Shown here: in pieces, positions 22,206 through 33,429 of the stretch
Layout: every line of letters begins with the position of its first letter
Numbering within the stretch: position 1 is the first letter of the stretch
Assembly (NCBI GenBank): GCA_022495995.1
Contig: JAFEMH010001234.1
Coordinates: forward strand, 124,001-188,000
Length of the DNA stretch: 64,000 nt
Source of the DNA: Adenophora triphylla var. japonica
Taxonomy: Eukaryota > Streptophyta > Magnoliopsida > Asterales > Campanulaceae
Direction of reading: 5' to 3'
Notes under the pieces: model-generated
Databases searched by the model: none
Seen by the model: only the letters and a program-made list of their open reading frames with translations
What the model was told of the DNA's origin: nothing
Program-made: the position numbers and the translations under genes

Positions 22206-22557
22206 AATCCCTTAACCCTCAACCTTTCCATTTAATGAACTCACCGTTTCTCCCAACGCTCCTAAACTTGTTTATATTGATTAATACTATCGCTTGATTT
22301 CTTATTTTGGAGTTTAGGATTCTATGTATGAAGTTTTACAAAAAAAATTAGGCAAGCCCATTTTATATAATATGTGTTACTTAGGCCTTTTGAAGGAATG
22401 CTTATTGCCTTAGATTATAGGTTTCTAATGGTTTGTATGTAGAACCTTACCTGTCAGCCGCCCTTTACTAGCATTGATTTTAGTTTCTTCTTTGTCGTAG
22501 GCTCGTCCTAGCTCGACAAACTAAAGCCCCCTGCCGACACCAGTAAATTGTTGGTAA
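22206..22557. other. AT-rich spacer
   Basis: No gene seen. Ends in a short GC-richer patch (22497-22550) leading into the plastid-derived fragment. Confidence 0.3.
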
Positions 22558-22600
22558 AACGATACTGTGGGGAGGTCCTGCGAAAAATAGCTCGACGCTA
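22558..22600 (+). pseudogene. Fragment of plastid 5S rRNA in nuclear DNA
   Basis: The stretch CGATACTGT...GGGGAGGTCCTGCG...AAAAATAGCTCGACGC matches the 3' part of chloroplast 5S rRNA as I remember it, apart from two single-base deletions. Only about 40 nt are recognisable; the 5' part of the gene is not seen. Probably a nuclear plastid DNA insertion carried along with the Helitron debris. Confidence 0.6.
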
Positions 22601-22776
22601 CCTCCCGGATCACGAAGCGCCCAGTTGCTCAGAGGTGGCTATTTTGGCTCAAATTATTGGATGTCGTTGATTTGGTGAATAGTTACATGTCTCACTATCC
22701 GAGTCCGAAGGAAGGACTTATTTTAGCTCAAATACCAGCAGTCGTTTTGATTAAACTCATGGTTATATAAACAACT

Positions 22777-23282
22777 TCCACTCTCCAGAATTCTTAAATA
22801 GTATTTCTGCTTCCGGACTTCCTAACCATGCGTTATCGTTGAAAGTCGGGGTCCCCGTAATGTTACTTCCTAACATAGATCTGAATTTAGGACTATGTAA
22901 CAGAACCGAATTGATTATTACTCGATTGGGAATCATGTATTGGAGGGTGAGATTTTATCGAGCGCATTTACCGAAAGGAAGATACTTATCCCTCGAATGT
23001 CGCTCACTCCATTAGATTTTAGAATTCGTTTTAAGTTTGAACGTCTTCAATTTCCCTTGATAGTTTCTTACGTCATGTATATAAACAAAAGTCAGGAACA
23101 ATCTTTATCCACAGTTGAAATTATTTTAAAGAAACATATTTCAGTCACGATCAGCTTTATGTTGCTTTATCCAGAGTACTCATTTGAATGGACATCATAT
23201 TTGGATATCCAATTCCGAAGCATCTACTTATTCTAGCAAATATAATATGAATGTGTTGTTTAAGGAAGTTTTTCAAAATGTG
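22777..23282 (+). pseudogene. Helitron RepHel helicase, C-terminal fragment
   Basis: Reads PEFLNSISASGLPNHALSLK, then VGVPVMLLPNIDLNLGLCN, RTELIITRLG, (frameshift near 22933) GEILSSAFTERKILIPRMSL, FPLIVSYVMYINKSQ and finally KEVFQNV with its stop at about 23282. These are the PIF1-like helicase motifs V-VI region of plant Helitrons; the usual MTINKSQGQS appears here as MYINKSQEQS. At least three frame breaks. I cannot define the Helitron termini. Confidence 0.82.
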
Positions 23283-23912
23283 TAATTCATATCTTCTATT
23301 CCTACTTATTAATAATTTCTTTCTTAAAACATATATGAGTGTTTATTTATGATGTTATTTTCATAAAGATCAATACTATTTTTTTTTTTAAATATGCAAT
23401 TTCTTAAGTATTATTTACAGATATATAACAAACAATTTAATTTGTAATGTTGTGTTGTTTCTTTGTTTACTTTTATTTTTATTTTTTTTTTCATTTTTAA
23501 CTAGAAAGTTTTATATCGGGTCGTGGATAATACCAAGGATCTCACTGATCCTTCTTCCATGACCATGTGAACGTTGCACAGTTTTCTATATTATTTACAG
23601 GTTCCGTTCCGGCATATATTGCACAAAAACTCCCCATTTTCGTGATGTATATTTATGAAAAGTTTACCATGGGATCATGTGAATTATTGAGTTATTTATA
23701 AATGAATGCTTGTATGGGTATGGGTTGTTTGTGGCAGTGGTAGTGGCAGTGTGATTTTTCTATTTAAAAATAAATTGACTTTTTTCACGTAAAATTTAAG
23801 ATTTTATTTATTGCAGCTAGCATTTATCAATGGCCAAACCCATACGGTTAGGTTATGATGGAATCTTCCTCGTTGACTCTTCCCGGTTCCCGGATCGAAA
23901 GCATATCAAATA
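23283..23912. other. AT-rich region downstream of the Helitron relic
   Basis: No gene. A dyad 'aaggatctcactgatcctt' near 23533-23551 could be the Helitron 3' hairpin, but the expected CTRR end is not clear. Confidence 0.3.
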
Positions 23913-24339
23913 CTCACTCCGTTTCATTAATAATTTTATCTTTTCTTTATTTTGGATGTTAGTTTAAAGGCAACATCTTTTCTTTTTTGTGAAGAATCTT
24001 TCTTATTAAGTCCACTCATTTTCTTTCCTATTTTACTATTACACTCACAACATTTTTCAAATTTACTATTTCCTCCACTCATTCTCTCTCTTATTTTACT
24101 ATTACACTCACAATATTTTTTGAGAAAGTTTTGGGAGAAATCAGTTTCTTCATAAATTATAAAAAGTTCAATTTTTTTCAACTTGCAACTATTTGACGAA
24201 TATAGGAACAGTTTAAAAAAACAGAACTTTTTATAATTTAGGGAGAAACTAGTTTCTCCCAAAATATTGTGATATTTTTTCCACCCTTAATTTGCGTGCC
24301 GAACAAAAAAGGGTGAACTAATTACTGGGACCGAGGGAG
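23913..24339. mobile_element. Second Stowaway-like MITE, interrupted
   Basis: Left end CTCACTCCGTTTC and inverted right end CTCCCTCGGTCCC. Internal blocks CCACTCATTTTCTTTCC and ACTATTACACTCACAA match the MITE at 18689. Left flank TA; right flank TG, so the duplication is imperfect. Split by the MITE at 24121. Confidence 0.75.
24121..24271. mobile_element. Mutator-like MITE nested in the Stowaway MITE
   Basis: Long inverted repeats: arm 24129-24169 pairs with 24224-24264 almost perfectly over 41 bp, the ends reading TTTTGGGAGAAA. The right arm contains the palindrome GGGAGAAACTAGTTTCTCCC. A 9-bp duplication ATATTTTTT (24112-24120, 24272-24280) flanks it, though it is low complexity. Ends resemble those of the larger MITE at 21763. 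Confidence 0.75.
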
Positions 24340-25156
24340 TGTTTAACAATATCTGTCCGTTGCGCAATCTTCTAAATAATTGGTTTCCGTTCCACGCGAC
24401 CGCTCCTCAAAAGTAATTGTTATTATATTCAATATTTTCCAACTACCCAACATTCAATAAAAAAAGGTATTCCCCTCAATGAAGTACCATAATATTTATT
24501 TCAATTATATATTGTATTTTACATTTTAAATAATAATTAACTATGAAATACTAATATAGAATTTTATAAGATAAACATGTACATTAAAATTGAAAAAGAA
24601 AAATCAGTACAAAGTTAAAAAAATATAAAAAAAATAATAATACTATCTGTTATTATTTCTATAAATATAAATATGTTCATAGAAATATAAATTGCAATTC
24701 ATTCGTGTGGTACTAAGAGGGGGTATAAACTAGTTTTAAGAACTAATTAATGGGAAAAAAATTAACAAAAAATAACTTTTGGATTCATTAGTGGTCTATG
24801 TATCTAGTGCATTATAATTGAATAGCATGGTTGAATATATTAGAAATTGGATTGCACATATGACTAATTTTTCAAAATTATGTGGCCCAAATAATAGTTT
24901 TGACTAAGAAAAGTTATGGATGAACGACAAATATATGAAATGTATTTTATTGTTTTTTACGATTAATGGAATATACTAAGAATTGACATCTTATGTAATG
25001 TAATTTACCATCTCATTTCATATTATGAAACGTATGCTAACAACGTTAAAAAGATAAATGAAATGTCAACAAAATAAAAAAAATACTAATACCCATCAAA
25101 TATATTTAACATTCGTTAGCCTACGTTCTTCAGATCTAGGCGAGAACGGAAAGCAT
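24340..25156. other. AT-rich intergenic DNA
   Basis: No ORF, repeat or RNA gene recognised. Copia target site AGCAT at 25152-25156. Confidence 0.4.
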
Positions 25157-25515
25157 TGTTACAGATCAAAACTCCTCTCCTCTATGCGATGCGCCCGCCC
25201 CACTAAAGTCAGGCGTCCGCCTCAACTAGTTCCTCCCGTTGCTTCAGCCTCTGTCTCCCTGGCGCCCGCCTCACTTCATTGCTTGCGCCCGCCTCGCCTG
25301 CCGTTGCGGCTTGACCTTGCTGCCTCCCAGGCGGCCGCTTCCCTCCACCTGGTGCGCCCGCCTCATACCACTTCCAGCAGTCAGTCAAAGTCTCTTCCAC
25401 TTCAGTTCTCTTTTATTTTCAAATCAATGTATTATAGAATTAGAACAGCCTTGGATGTTTGTATATATATCTCTGTTATTCATTGAAATAAATCACTTTT
25501 GATCAAACATTTACA
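25157..25515 (+). repeat. Copia 5' LTR
   Basis: 359 bp, TGTTACAG to TTTACA, followed at once by the primer site. GC-rich first half with repeats of 'gcgcccgcctc'; no good TATA box is visible. Confidence 0.93.
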
Positions 25516-25582
25516 TGGTATCAAAGCATAACCGATCATCTCTATAAAACACCAGTCCACTACCACCCACCCATATGTTGTC

Positions 25583-28500
25583 ATGGCAAACCCATCTTCC
25601 TCCACCATTCCAAACTTGGCCGAGCCTAACAAACCAATCCTCTTGGTAAACTTGTCTCAGTGCAAAATCCTCACACCACTCACATACCTCTGTTGGTCAT
25701 CCCAAGTCGAGTCACTACTCTTCGGTCTTGATTTGCTAGGTTTCGTCGATGGCTCCAACCCTCCCCCAACAGCCACCATCAAGATCGATGGTAAAGACAT
25801 CCCTAATCCAGCCCTAACCACTTGGAATAGGCAAGATCGCCTTATCCTCAGCGCTCTTCTTGGAACCTTAGACACTGCCGTCGCACCACTAGTCTATCAT
25901 GCCAAAACCTCCAACCAAGCTTGGACCACTCTCAAAAACACCTACGCCAACCCTTCTAGAGGCCATATTCTCCAACTTAAGGATCACCTAGACTCCATTA
26001 CCAAATCATCCTTAACCATAACCGAGTATATGCAATCCATCAAGTCTTGTACGGACAAACTTGCTATCCTTGGCAAACCCATGGACACTGAAGATGTCAT
26101 TGCCAAAATCCTAAAGGGCCTTGATTATGAAGCCTATAAACCCATCATAGACTCTGTCCGTGCCTGAGATAATACCATCTCTTTCGAAGCCCTCCACGAG
26201 AAGCTCATTCACCATGAACTCACCCTTAAACAAAACTCTGCAACCTCCAGCTTCCCTATTTCTGCCCATGTCGCCCACACCCACCACTCCTCCACCTCTC
26301 GGCCCTTCCCTCATCATCCAACTCCCTCCTTATTGACCACTCCACCACCTACTGCCAGAAACCCTTCAGCCGCACCCTTCAAAGGCAAATGCCAATATTG
26401 CAGGCACATCGGTCACGTAATATCCCAATGTCGCCAATTTAAACACGACTACCCCAATGTGACCTTTCCTCCTCCCTCCTTTTCCAATCGCTCAACCCGC
26501 CAAAACACCACCCAACCCCAAGCCCACACTGTTGCCGCCCGTCACCCCACTACCCAAACCTCTTGGCTTGTTGACAGAGGTGCCACCCACCACATCACCA
26601 ACGATCTTTCCACCCTCTCTCTCCACCACCCTTATGATGGCAGTGACGATGTCATTATTGGGGATGGTTCGTCCCTTCCTATTTCAAACATAGGTTGTTT
26701 CTCTATTCCTTCCTCTAATTCTGTTCTTCATTTTAACAATGTCTTGCATGTTCCACAAATTTCTCGTAACATCCTCTCTGTCTCTCAATTTTGCAAAGAT
26801 AATAATTCTTATATTGAGTTCTCACAATCTTCCTTTCTTATCAAGGAAATCTCGACCCAACGCATTCTCCTCCACGGAACAACTGATCGCGGAATATACC
26901 TATGGCGCTCCTCATCTCCTCAAACATTTCTAAGCACTCTGTCTCACAAATCGTGGCATCATAAACTAGGACACCCCTCCCCATCTATTATCTCCCATTT
27001 GAACAATAAATTTTCTCTATGTATTCCGTTCAGTTCAACTACTACATGTAACCCATGCAATATCAATAAAAGTCATAAACTTCCTTTCTCCACATCTACT
27101 CTACAATCTCATGCTCCACTCGACCTTGTGTTCTCCGATGTGTGGACATCTCCTTTATACTCCTACGATAATTATAAATATTATGTAATTTTCGTAGACC
27201 ACTTCACAAAATACACTTGGTTATACCCTTTGAAAAATAAATCTGACACCTTCTCTACCTTTCATCGCTTCAAAGCAATAGTCGAAAAATACTTTTCCCG
27301 TCCAATAGTTCAATTCTTCTCCGACAATGGAGGAGAATATCTCAAACTCACACCCTCACTTATTCAAGATGGAATCTCTCATCTCACCTCCCCACCACAC
27401 ACTCCAGAACACAATGGTTTTGCCGAAAGGCGTCATCGCCATCTTGTCGAAACAGGTCTTTCTCTTCTCTCTCATGCCAACCTTCCCCTCACCTTTTGGA
27501 CTCACGCTCTTCAAACAGCAGCCTATCTTATAAATAGGCTCCCAACTCCTACTCTTCAAAATGACTCACCTTATTTCCGCCTCTTTCAAACCTCACCAAA
27601 TTACCACAAACTCCGTAGCTTTGGATGCCTCTGCTACCCATGGCTCAAACCATACACTCCTCATAAACTCGCCCCAAAATCCACTCCTTGCATCTTTGCT
27701 GGCTACTCTTCCTCCCAAAGTGCCTACCATTGTCTAGATCCTAAAACTCAACGTCTCTACACCTCTCGCCATGTTAAATTTATTGAAACAGAATTTCTAT
27801 ACACTTCCCTAACATCTCAACACACTACTCCTCCCTCTCTCTCTTCATCTGAATGGTGTGCCTTCTCTATTCCCATTCTCCCAACCCTCACTACCGACAT
27901 AAATCCTCAAAACACTGCTGTCAATGACACCCCAAATATACCACCAACGCCCCAACCCCCTGCCCAACCTCCTACATCCAACCCCTCACACCCTCCTGCT
28001 TCCGCCTCCATCCCCAATCCTACTCCCTCGACCGAACCCAACTCACCTAATCCAACTGCTGCCCCACCTCCACCAACCCGCACCATTACCACACGTCTCT
28101 CCCATGGCATACGCAAACCCAATCCTAAGTATGCAAACCTTGCTGCCCTCTCCTCACCTACCTCCCTCCCAACCACCACCAAACAGGCCCTCTCCACTCC
28201 CCATTGGCATGAGGCCATGCGTGATGAGTACAATGCACTCTTACGCAACCAAACTTGGTCCTTAGTTCCTTCCCATGAAGCACCCAACATTATTGGTTGC
28301 AAATGGGTTTTTCGTATAAAATACAACCCCGACAATACAATCCAAAAATACAAAGCCCGTCTTGTAGCCAAAGGTTTCCATCAACGACCCGGCCTAGATT
28401 ATTCCGAAACCTTCAGTCCAGTTGTCAAACCCGTCACCATTCGTCTAATTCTCTCTCTAGCTATCACCCAAGGTTGGTCTCTACGTCAACTTGATATTAA

Positions 28501-29706
28501 CAATGCCTTTCTTCAAGGTCATCTCTCCGAAACTGTTTTCATGTCCCAACCCCCCGGGTTCCAAGATTCTTCCAAACCCTCTCATGTCTGTCGGCTCTCA
28601 AAAGCCATCTACGGTCTAAAACAAGCACCACGTGCTTGGTACACAGCTCTCAAGCAATTTCTCACCTCCTTCGGTTTTTGTCCCTCCATTGCGGATCCCT
28701 CGCTGTTTACTTACAACAAAAATTCCTATCATCTCCTCCTCCTTGTCTACGTTGATGACATAATCATCACAGGTCCCTCCACTTCCTTCCTTGAGTCATT
28801 CATTCAATCCCTCTCGTCTCGCTTCTCTCTGAAAGACCTTGGTCCTCTCTCCTACTTCCTTGGGATTGAGATAACACCCAACACCCATGGAATCCTTCTC
28901 TCCCAGTCCAAATACATCTCTGATATTCTAAAACATCATAACATGCAACACTCCAAACCATCCCCCACACCTATGGCAACATATCCGCCCCTCTCGGCCC
29001 AACCCAAAACATCCATACACAATCCTACCGAATACCGAGCCATCATAGGTAGTCTCCAATATCTTTCTCTTACTCGCCCTGACATCGCCTTCACAGTGAA
29101 TAAACTTGCCCAATTTCTTCACCACCCACAAGAATCACATTGGTCCGCTCTTAAGCGACTACTTCGCTATCTCCATGGAACTCTTCATATGTGTATTCAA
29201 ATTTACAAAAACTCTCCTCAAATTCTCCATGCTTACTGTGACGCCGACTGGGCCGGCGACAATGATGATTATCTCTCCACCTCCGGATTCATTGTCTATC
29301 TCGGTCGCAACCCAATTGCTTGGTCCTCCAAAAAGCAACGAGCCGTTGCTCGCTCCTCAACAGAAGCTGAATTCCGCTCAATTGCTGCAACAACAGCTGA
29401 ACTTCTCTGGATCACAAACATTACAATGCGAACTCAGCATTTCCTCCTCTACCACACCGGTCATTTTTTGTGATAACTTGGGGGCAACAAACTACTCTGC
29501 CAACCCAATTTTTCACTCAAGAATGAAACACCTAGAAATTGCCTTCCACTTTGTTCGTGAGCAAGTCCAGCTAGGCACTCTTCGGATACAACACATCTCC
29601 GGAAATGATCAATTAGCAGACGCTCTTACAAAACCCCTTTTACGCGCACGGTTCGTTTCTCTCATCTCCAAGATTGGACTCACCCAAGGACCGTCCATCT
29701 TGCGGG
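25583..29706 (+). pseudogene. Copia gag-pol polyprotein, nearly intact
   Basis: The ATG at 25583 opens gag (MANPSSSTIPNLAEPNKPILL). A single TGA (26165-26167) interrupts it; the same frame resumes and carries the zinc knuckle CQYCRHIGHVISQC (26390-26431), protease SWLVDRGATHHIT, integrase HHCC and DDE core (FSDVW, FFSDNGGEY, EHNGFAERRHRH), RT (LDINNAFLQG, YVDDIIITG at 28748) and RNase H ([19 protein letters not shown]). A frameshift near 29425-29435 moves the tail ([15 protein letters not shown]) to another frame up to about 29700. The protease triplet is DRG (26573-26581) instead of DSG/DTG, a likely inactivating change. Three lesions in total. Confidence 0.93.
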
Positions 29707-29710
29707 GGCG

Positions 29711-30071
29711 TGTTACAGATCAAAACTCCTCTCCTCTATGCGATGCGCCCGCCCCACTAAAGCCAGGCGTCCGCCTCAACTAGTTCCTCCCGTTGCTTCA
29801 GCCTCTGTCTCCCTGGCGCCCGCCTCACTTCATTGCTTGCGCCCGCCTCGCCTGCCGTTGCTGAAGCCAGCCTTGCTGCCTCCCAGGTGGCCGCTTCCCT
29901 CCACCTGGTGCTCCCGCCTCATACCACTTCCAACAGTCAGTCAAAGTCTCTTCCACTTCAGTTCTCTTTTATTTTCAAATCAATGTATTATAGAATTAGA
30001 ACAGCCTTGGATGTTTGTATATATATCTCTGTTATTCATTGAAATAAATCACTTTTGATCAAACATTTACA
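29711..30071 (+). repeat. Copia 3' LTR
   Basis: 361 bp, matches 25157-25515 with a two-base length difference and a small cluster of changes near 29858-29875. Confidence 0.93.
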
Positions 30072-31264
30072 AGCATGTGGGTCCGTCTCTCTTGCCATCT
30101 CCCTCCTTCTTCTTCCATAGATCCCAGGGGCTCTAATGGCCTTTATTACTCTCCATTCCATCCTCACCATCTACAAATCTAACTCCATATATGAATGTTT
30201 CATACAATTTCATGGATATTTCTCCGATTAAGATAAGAGAGAGAGATACAGATTTTATATACCATAATTTCAAATTGTTTGTTCTATTGAAATTTTGGGA
30301 GATAAAACCCATATGAACAGTTCAAGCTATAGAAAAAAATCAAGATTTCTTCGAATTTGGAATTCCACGGAATAATTTGAAGGCAAGAGAGAGTAGTCGA
30401 ATCGGCATAAAGAAATATTACTTACTTAACAATAGTTATTTTATTAAACGAGTTCGTTCATTACGTTAATGAAAACTAACGTCATCCAACTTAGTTACCT
30501 TAATTGTAATGTGACTCAAAAGTACGTTACATTATGTTGTCAATTCATAGTATATTACCTTTAGTGTAATCGAGGGTGTAGTACGTTCAATATTCTTGTA
30601 ATTATTCCGAAAAGTTATTGTAATTGAATATTTGAAAAGATGACGATTTTCAAAGGATTAATTTTATAATGCTCTTCCTAACAAATCGATCCCATGCAAG
30701 GAAACATAATATTCTATATCTCATATACAACCTTTGTAATCTAAAGTAAATTTTTTATGTTTTCAATATAATGTGAATTTTATTTGGTTTTTATTTTTAT
30801 TTTGGTTGAAATTAGGTTTGTTTTGGTTGAAATTTGGTCTGATAATTTATGTACACAAGTCTTTTAGATTATTTTTAATTTGCTATTTTGGTTGAAAATA
30901 AAGCATTATAATTGAATTATCATACACTAAAATGTGTCATTCAGTCTTATGGTTCAACCATGAATGTCAGATTTAACGAAATATCAAAGTTTTTTTTTCT
31001 TCAAATGAGAATAAATGTGAAAAAAAATACTCTTTTAGTTCAGTTATAAAAGCGGAATGAAGTTTGGTCAAATGTGGAGTGTGTGTGCCTAAGGGTATGC
31101 ATGTCTTTTTAATGGCCGAAGGGTTTATATAGAATTATGAAAATGCCCAATTCTTTTATGGTATTATGCGTAGCCTGTAGAACCCCAAGGAAAGTGCCCA
31201 TTTTCAATGCAGCGTGTAAGTCAAACTAGATAATAAAGAATACTTATATTTTTTAGACTGTTAA
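30072..31264. other. AT-rich intergenic DNA
   Basis: Flank of the copia insertion, continuing the sequence broken at 25156. No gene recognised. Confidence 0.35.
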
Positions 31265-31324
31265 CCAGCGGCGAACACATAAATTTTAGAAAGGGAGGGG
31301 GGCAAGAGTTTTTTAGCAAAAAAA
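31265..31324. mobile_element. Possible truncated hAT terminus
   Basis: CCAGCGGCGAACACATAAAT followed by a GGGAGGGGGGC run resembles hAT ends seen in many plants. It stops where the next LTR begins. Low-confidence call by resemblance only. Confidence 0.3.
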
Positions 31325-32447
31325 TGATAAATGGGGAATTACCCCAATCCGGACCTCTCTCCATCCAAGCATGCGGGAAGGATACCGAGGGTTCACTTAT
31401 TCGTAATCACAGAGTCCCGTGACTTTCCAATGGTCAAATTGACCAAGCAAAGAAAGGAAGGACAATTTGTACATTAAAAACAGCAAAAGGATCTCGCAGG
31501 AAAGGAAGAGTCTGCCATGCGGACTTCCTTATCATTTTCAGAGGCTATAAATACAGATCTTTTGCTCCTTCATTTGTGACATAAAAAACACAACAAAAAC
31601 AAAACAAGGCAAGAAAATCTGAGAAGAGTGAGCATTATGGACATTCTGCCTAATTTAGTGCAGAATTCTCTCCTTTTTAATCACACTAAGTAAATCACAT
31701 ACTTTTCCCATACCACAAAAATACAACAAGAACAAAACAAGATAATAAAATCTGAGATTGAGTGAGCATTAGGGGACATTCTGCATAATTGATAGCAAAA
31801 TTCCCTCCTTCTTAAACACCCTAAACAAATCACATACTTTTCCCACAAAATCAAACCCTGGGAAGATAGAAAGAACCAATATTGGTGAGATCTCCTTTCA
31901 AACCCTAAATAATGCTTTAATCTTTCGTTTACAAGTATTTTAATGTATTATGAATCATTGTTGTTAAATATATTATTTATAATGTAATATTTACTTGTTT
32001 TATATATTGTAGACCAAAAATATCTAAATGATCCTAAAAGATTTTCCATTCACAATGTGTTTAATAATAGAGGTCTAATGGTGATAGTGGTTTGTTTATA
32101 TTCAATGCATTGTATTTCCTTTATTTACTTTCAAAGTGTATTTTTTTTACAGCACGAGTGTAAGAAAGGTCACGATTTGTATCACGAGTGGATTAGAAAG
32201 GGCACGACTCGTGACCTCTAGCACGAGTCGTGATGGCGGTGGATTTCGATTGCCGATGTCGAAACAATTACTTTGGGTGTTTTGGTCTTTTGCATTTAAA
32301 TTCGTGTTAGGGTTTTGTTAAAGTATTTAAGCTTGTTTAGGGTTTTGGAACAACTTAGTTTTTTATTTTGATTAATAGATAAAAGCTTAGGCTTTCATAA
32401 TTGTTCTTGTTTTTTGTTCAGTTAACAATATCTAGCCTCCGGCGTCA
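31325..32447 (+). repeat. LTR of a chromovirus-like Ty3/gypsy element
   Basis: Ends CGTCA followed by TT and the primer site at 32450; the start TGATAAATGGGG is a best guess. TATA box at 31546-31553. It contains a ~128-bp tandem duplication (about 31590-31717 and 31718-31845) and, at 32155-32236, repeats of the near-palindrome GGCACGACTCGTGACC and GCACGAGTCGTG. No partner LTR is present, so the right side of the element is lost. Confidence 0.6.
31546..31553 (+). promoter_or_regulatory. TATA box of the chromovirus-like LTR
   Basis: GGCTATAAATACAGATC; canonical context, about 900 bp before the primer site. Confidence 0.6.
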
Positions 32448-32449
32448 TT

Positions 32450-32458
32450 TGGTATCAG
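32450..32458 (+). other. Primer-binding site, tRNA-iMet type
   Basis: TGGTATCAG, two bases after the LTR end; the usual longer match TGGTATCAGAGC is lost after nine bases. Confidence 0.55.
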
Positions 32459-32475
32459 TTTCCTGGACGAATATC

Positions 32476-33400
32476 AATGGCCGAACGAGACGTGGTGGTC
32501 GTGGTGGACGAGGTGGTCGTGGTAGGGGCCGTGCAGCGGATCTACATGAAGATGATCACCATCGCGAGTGAGACCTACGTGATATTGAGATGGACGAATT
32601 GAGGAGACAGGTTCAGATACTTCAGAATTGCTTTGATCATGTGGAATGTCCACCGGCTGTCTATTCAGATTCGGATGTGTCATCCGAGGGCACAGAGTAT
32701 CAAGATGGGGTCAATCCTTTTGGCCGCAACAGGCATGCTACAGACCCTAGCTCCTAAGGAACTCGGTGTGAAGTTCAATATTCCTGATTTTGAAGGTAAA
32801 TTGCATCCTGATGAGTTTATTGATTGGCTTAATTCTGTTGAACGTGTTTTTGATTTAAAACACATGAGTGATAGCAATAAAGTGAAAGTGGTTGCAATCA
32901 AATTAAAGAAACATGCTTCGATCTGGTGGGAACATGTTAAGAAACAACGGGTTTTCGAGAAGGAAAATCTAAAATTCAGTCTTGGGAAAAGATGAATAAG
33001 TTGTTACGTAGGAAATTCCTTCCTGAACACTATAGGCAGGAGTCTTTTATTGAATATCACAACTTAAAACAGGGTAATATGTCAGTAGAAGAGTTTATCA
33101 GTGAGTTTGATCGTTTGCGTATGCGATGTGATGTTGCGGAAGAGGATGAGCAGATAGTTGCTCATTTCCTTGGAGGTCTCCATATTGATATCTCAGAGGT
33201 GATTCAATTACAGCAGTATTGGACTTATGAGGATGTTTGCAGACTTGCTTTGAAGGTTGAGCAGCAGCTAAAGAGAAAGAAGGTCGTGAACCGTTGGCAA
33301 GGCAGGGATTTTGCTAGTAATCGAGCAGCAGGCAGTAGTAGCACTACAAAAGGGGTTGCACCGACAACTCCTAAACCACCACTTGTAGCAAAACCTAGGT
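32476..33400 (+). pseudogene. Chromovirus-like gag, truncated
   Basis: An Arg/Gly-rich leader (RRGGRGGRGGRGRGRA near 32485-32540) and a DLRDIEMDELRRQVQ helix precede the gag core: FNIPDFEGKLHPDEFIDWLN, WWEHVKK, then after a frame change at about 32990 FLPEHYRQESF, HNLKQGNMSVEEFISEFDRL and DVCRLALKVEQQL. This is the Retrotrans_gag fold (PF03732). It stops before any zinc knuckle; from about 33400 the sequence is MATE gene fragment. Several frameshifts and stops. Confidence 0.85.
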
Positions 33401-33429
33401 TTATGAAAGTCCTAAATGGCTAGAGATTG

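Larger units (their letters stand above)
25157..30071 (+). mobile_element. Complete Ty1/copia retrotransposon
   Basis: LTRs at 25157-25515 and 29711-30071 (TGTTACAG...TTTACA), nearly identical with about ten differences by eye. Perfect duplication AGCAT (25152-25156, 30072-30076). tRNA-iMet type primer site TGGTATCAAAGC at 25516-25527. Purine-rich GCGGGGGCG precedes the right LTR (29702-29710). 4.9 kb with short LTRs fits an Ale/Retrofit-like lineage (inference). High LTR similarity indicates the youngest insertion in this window apart from possible nested events. Confidence 0.95.

Noticed and set aside
33342..33355. CACTACAAAAGGGG as the left end of the CACTA element
   Set aside because: It fits the gag reading frame, shares only about eight bases with the right end at 35612, and the flanking trinucleotides (TAG and GCA) do not match.
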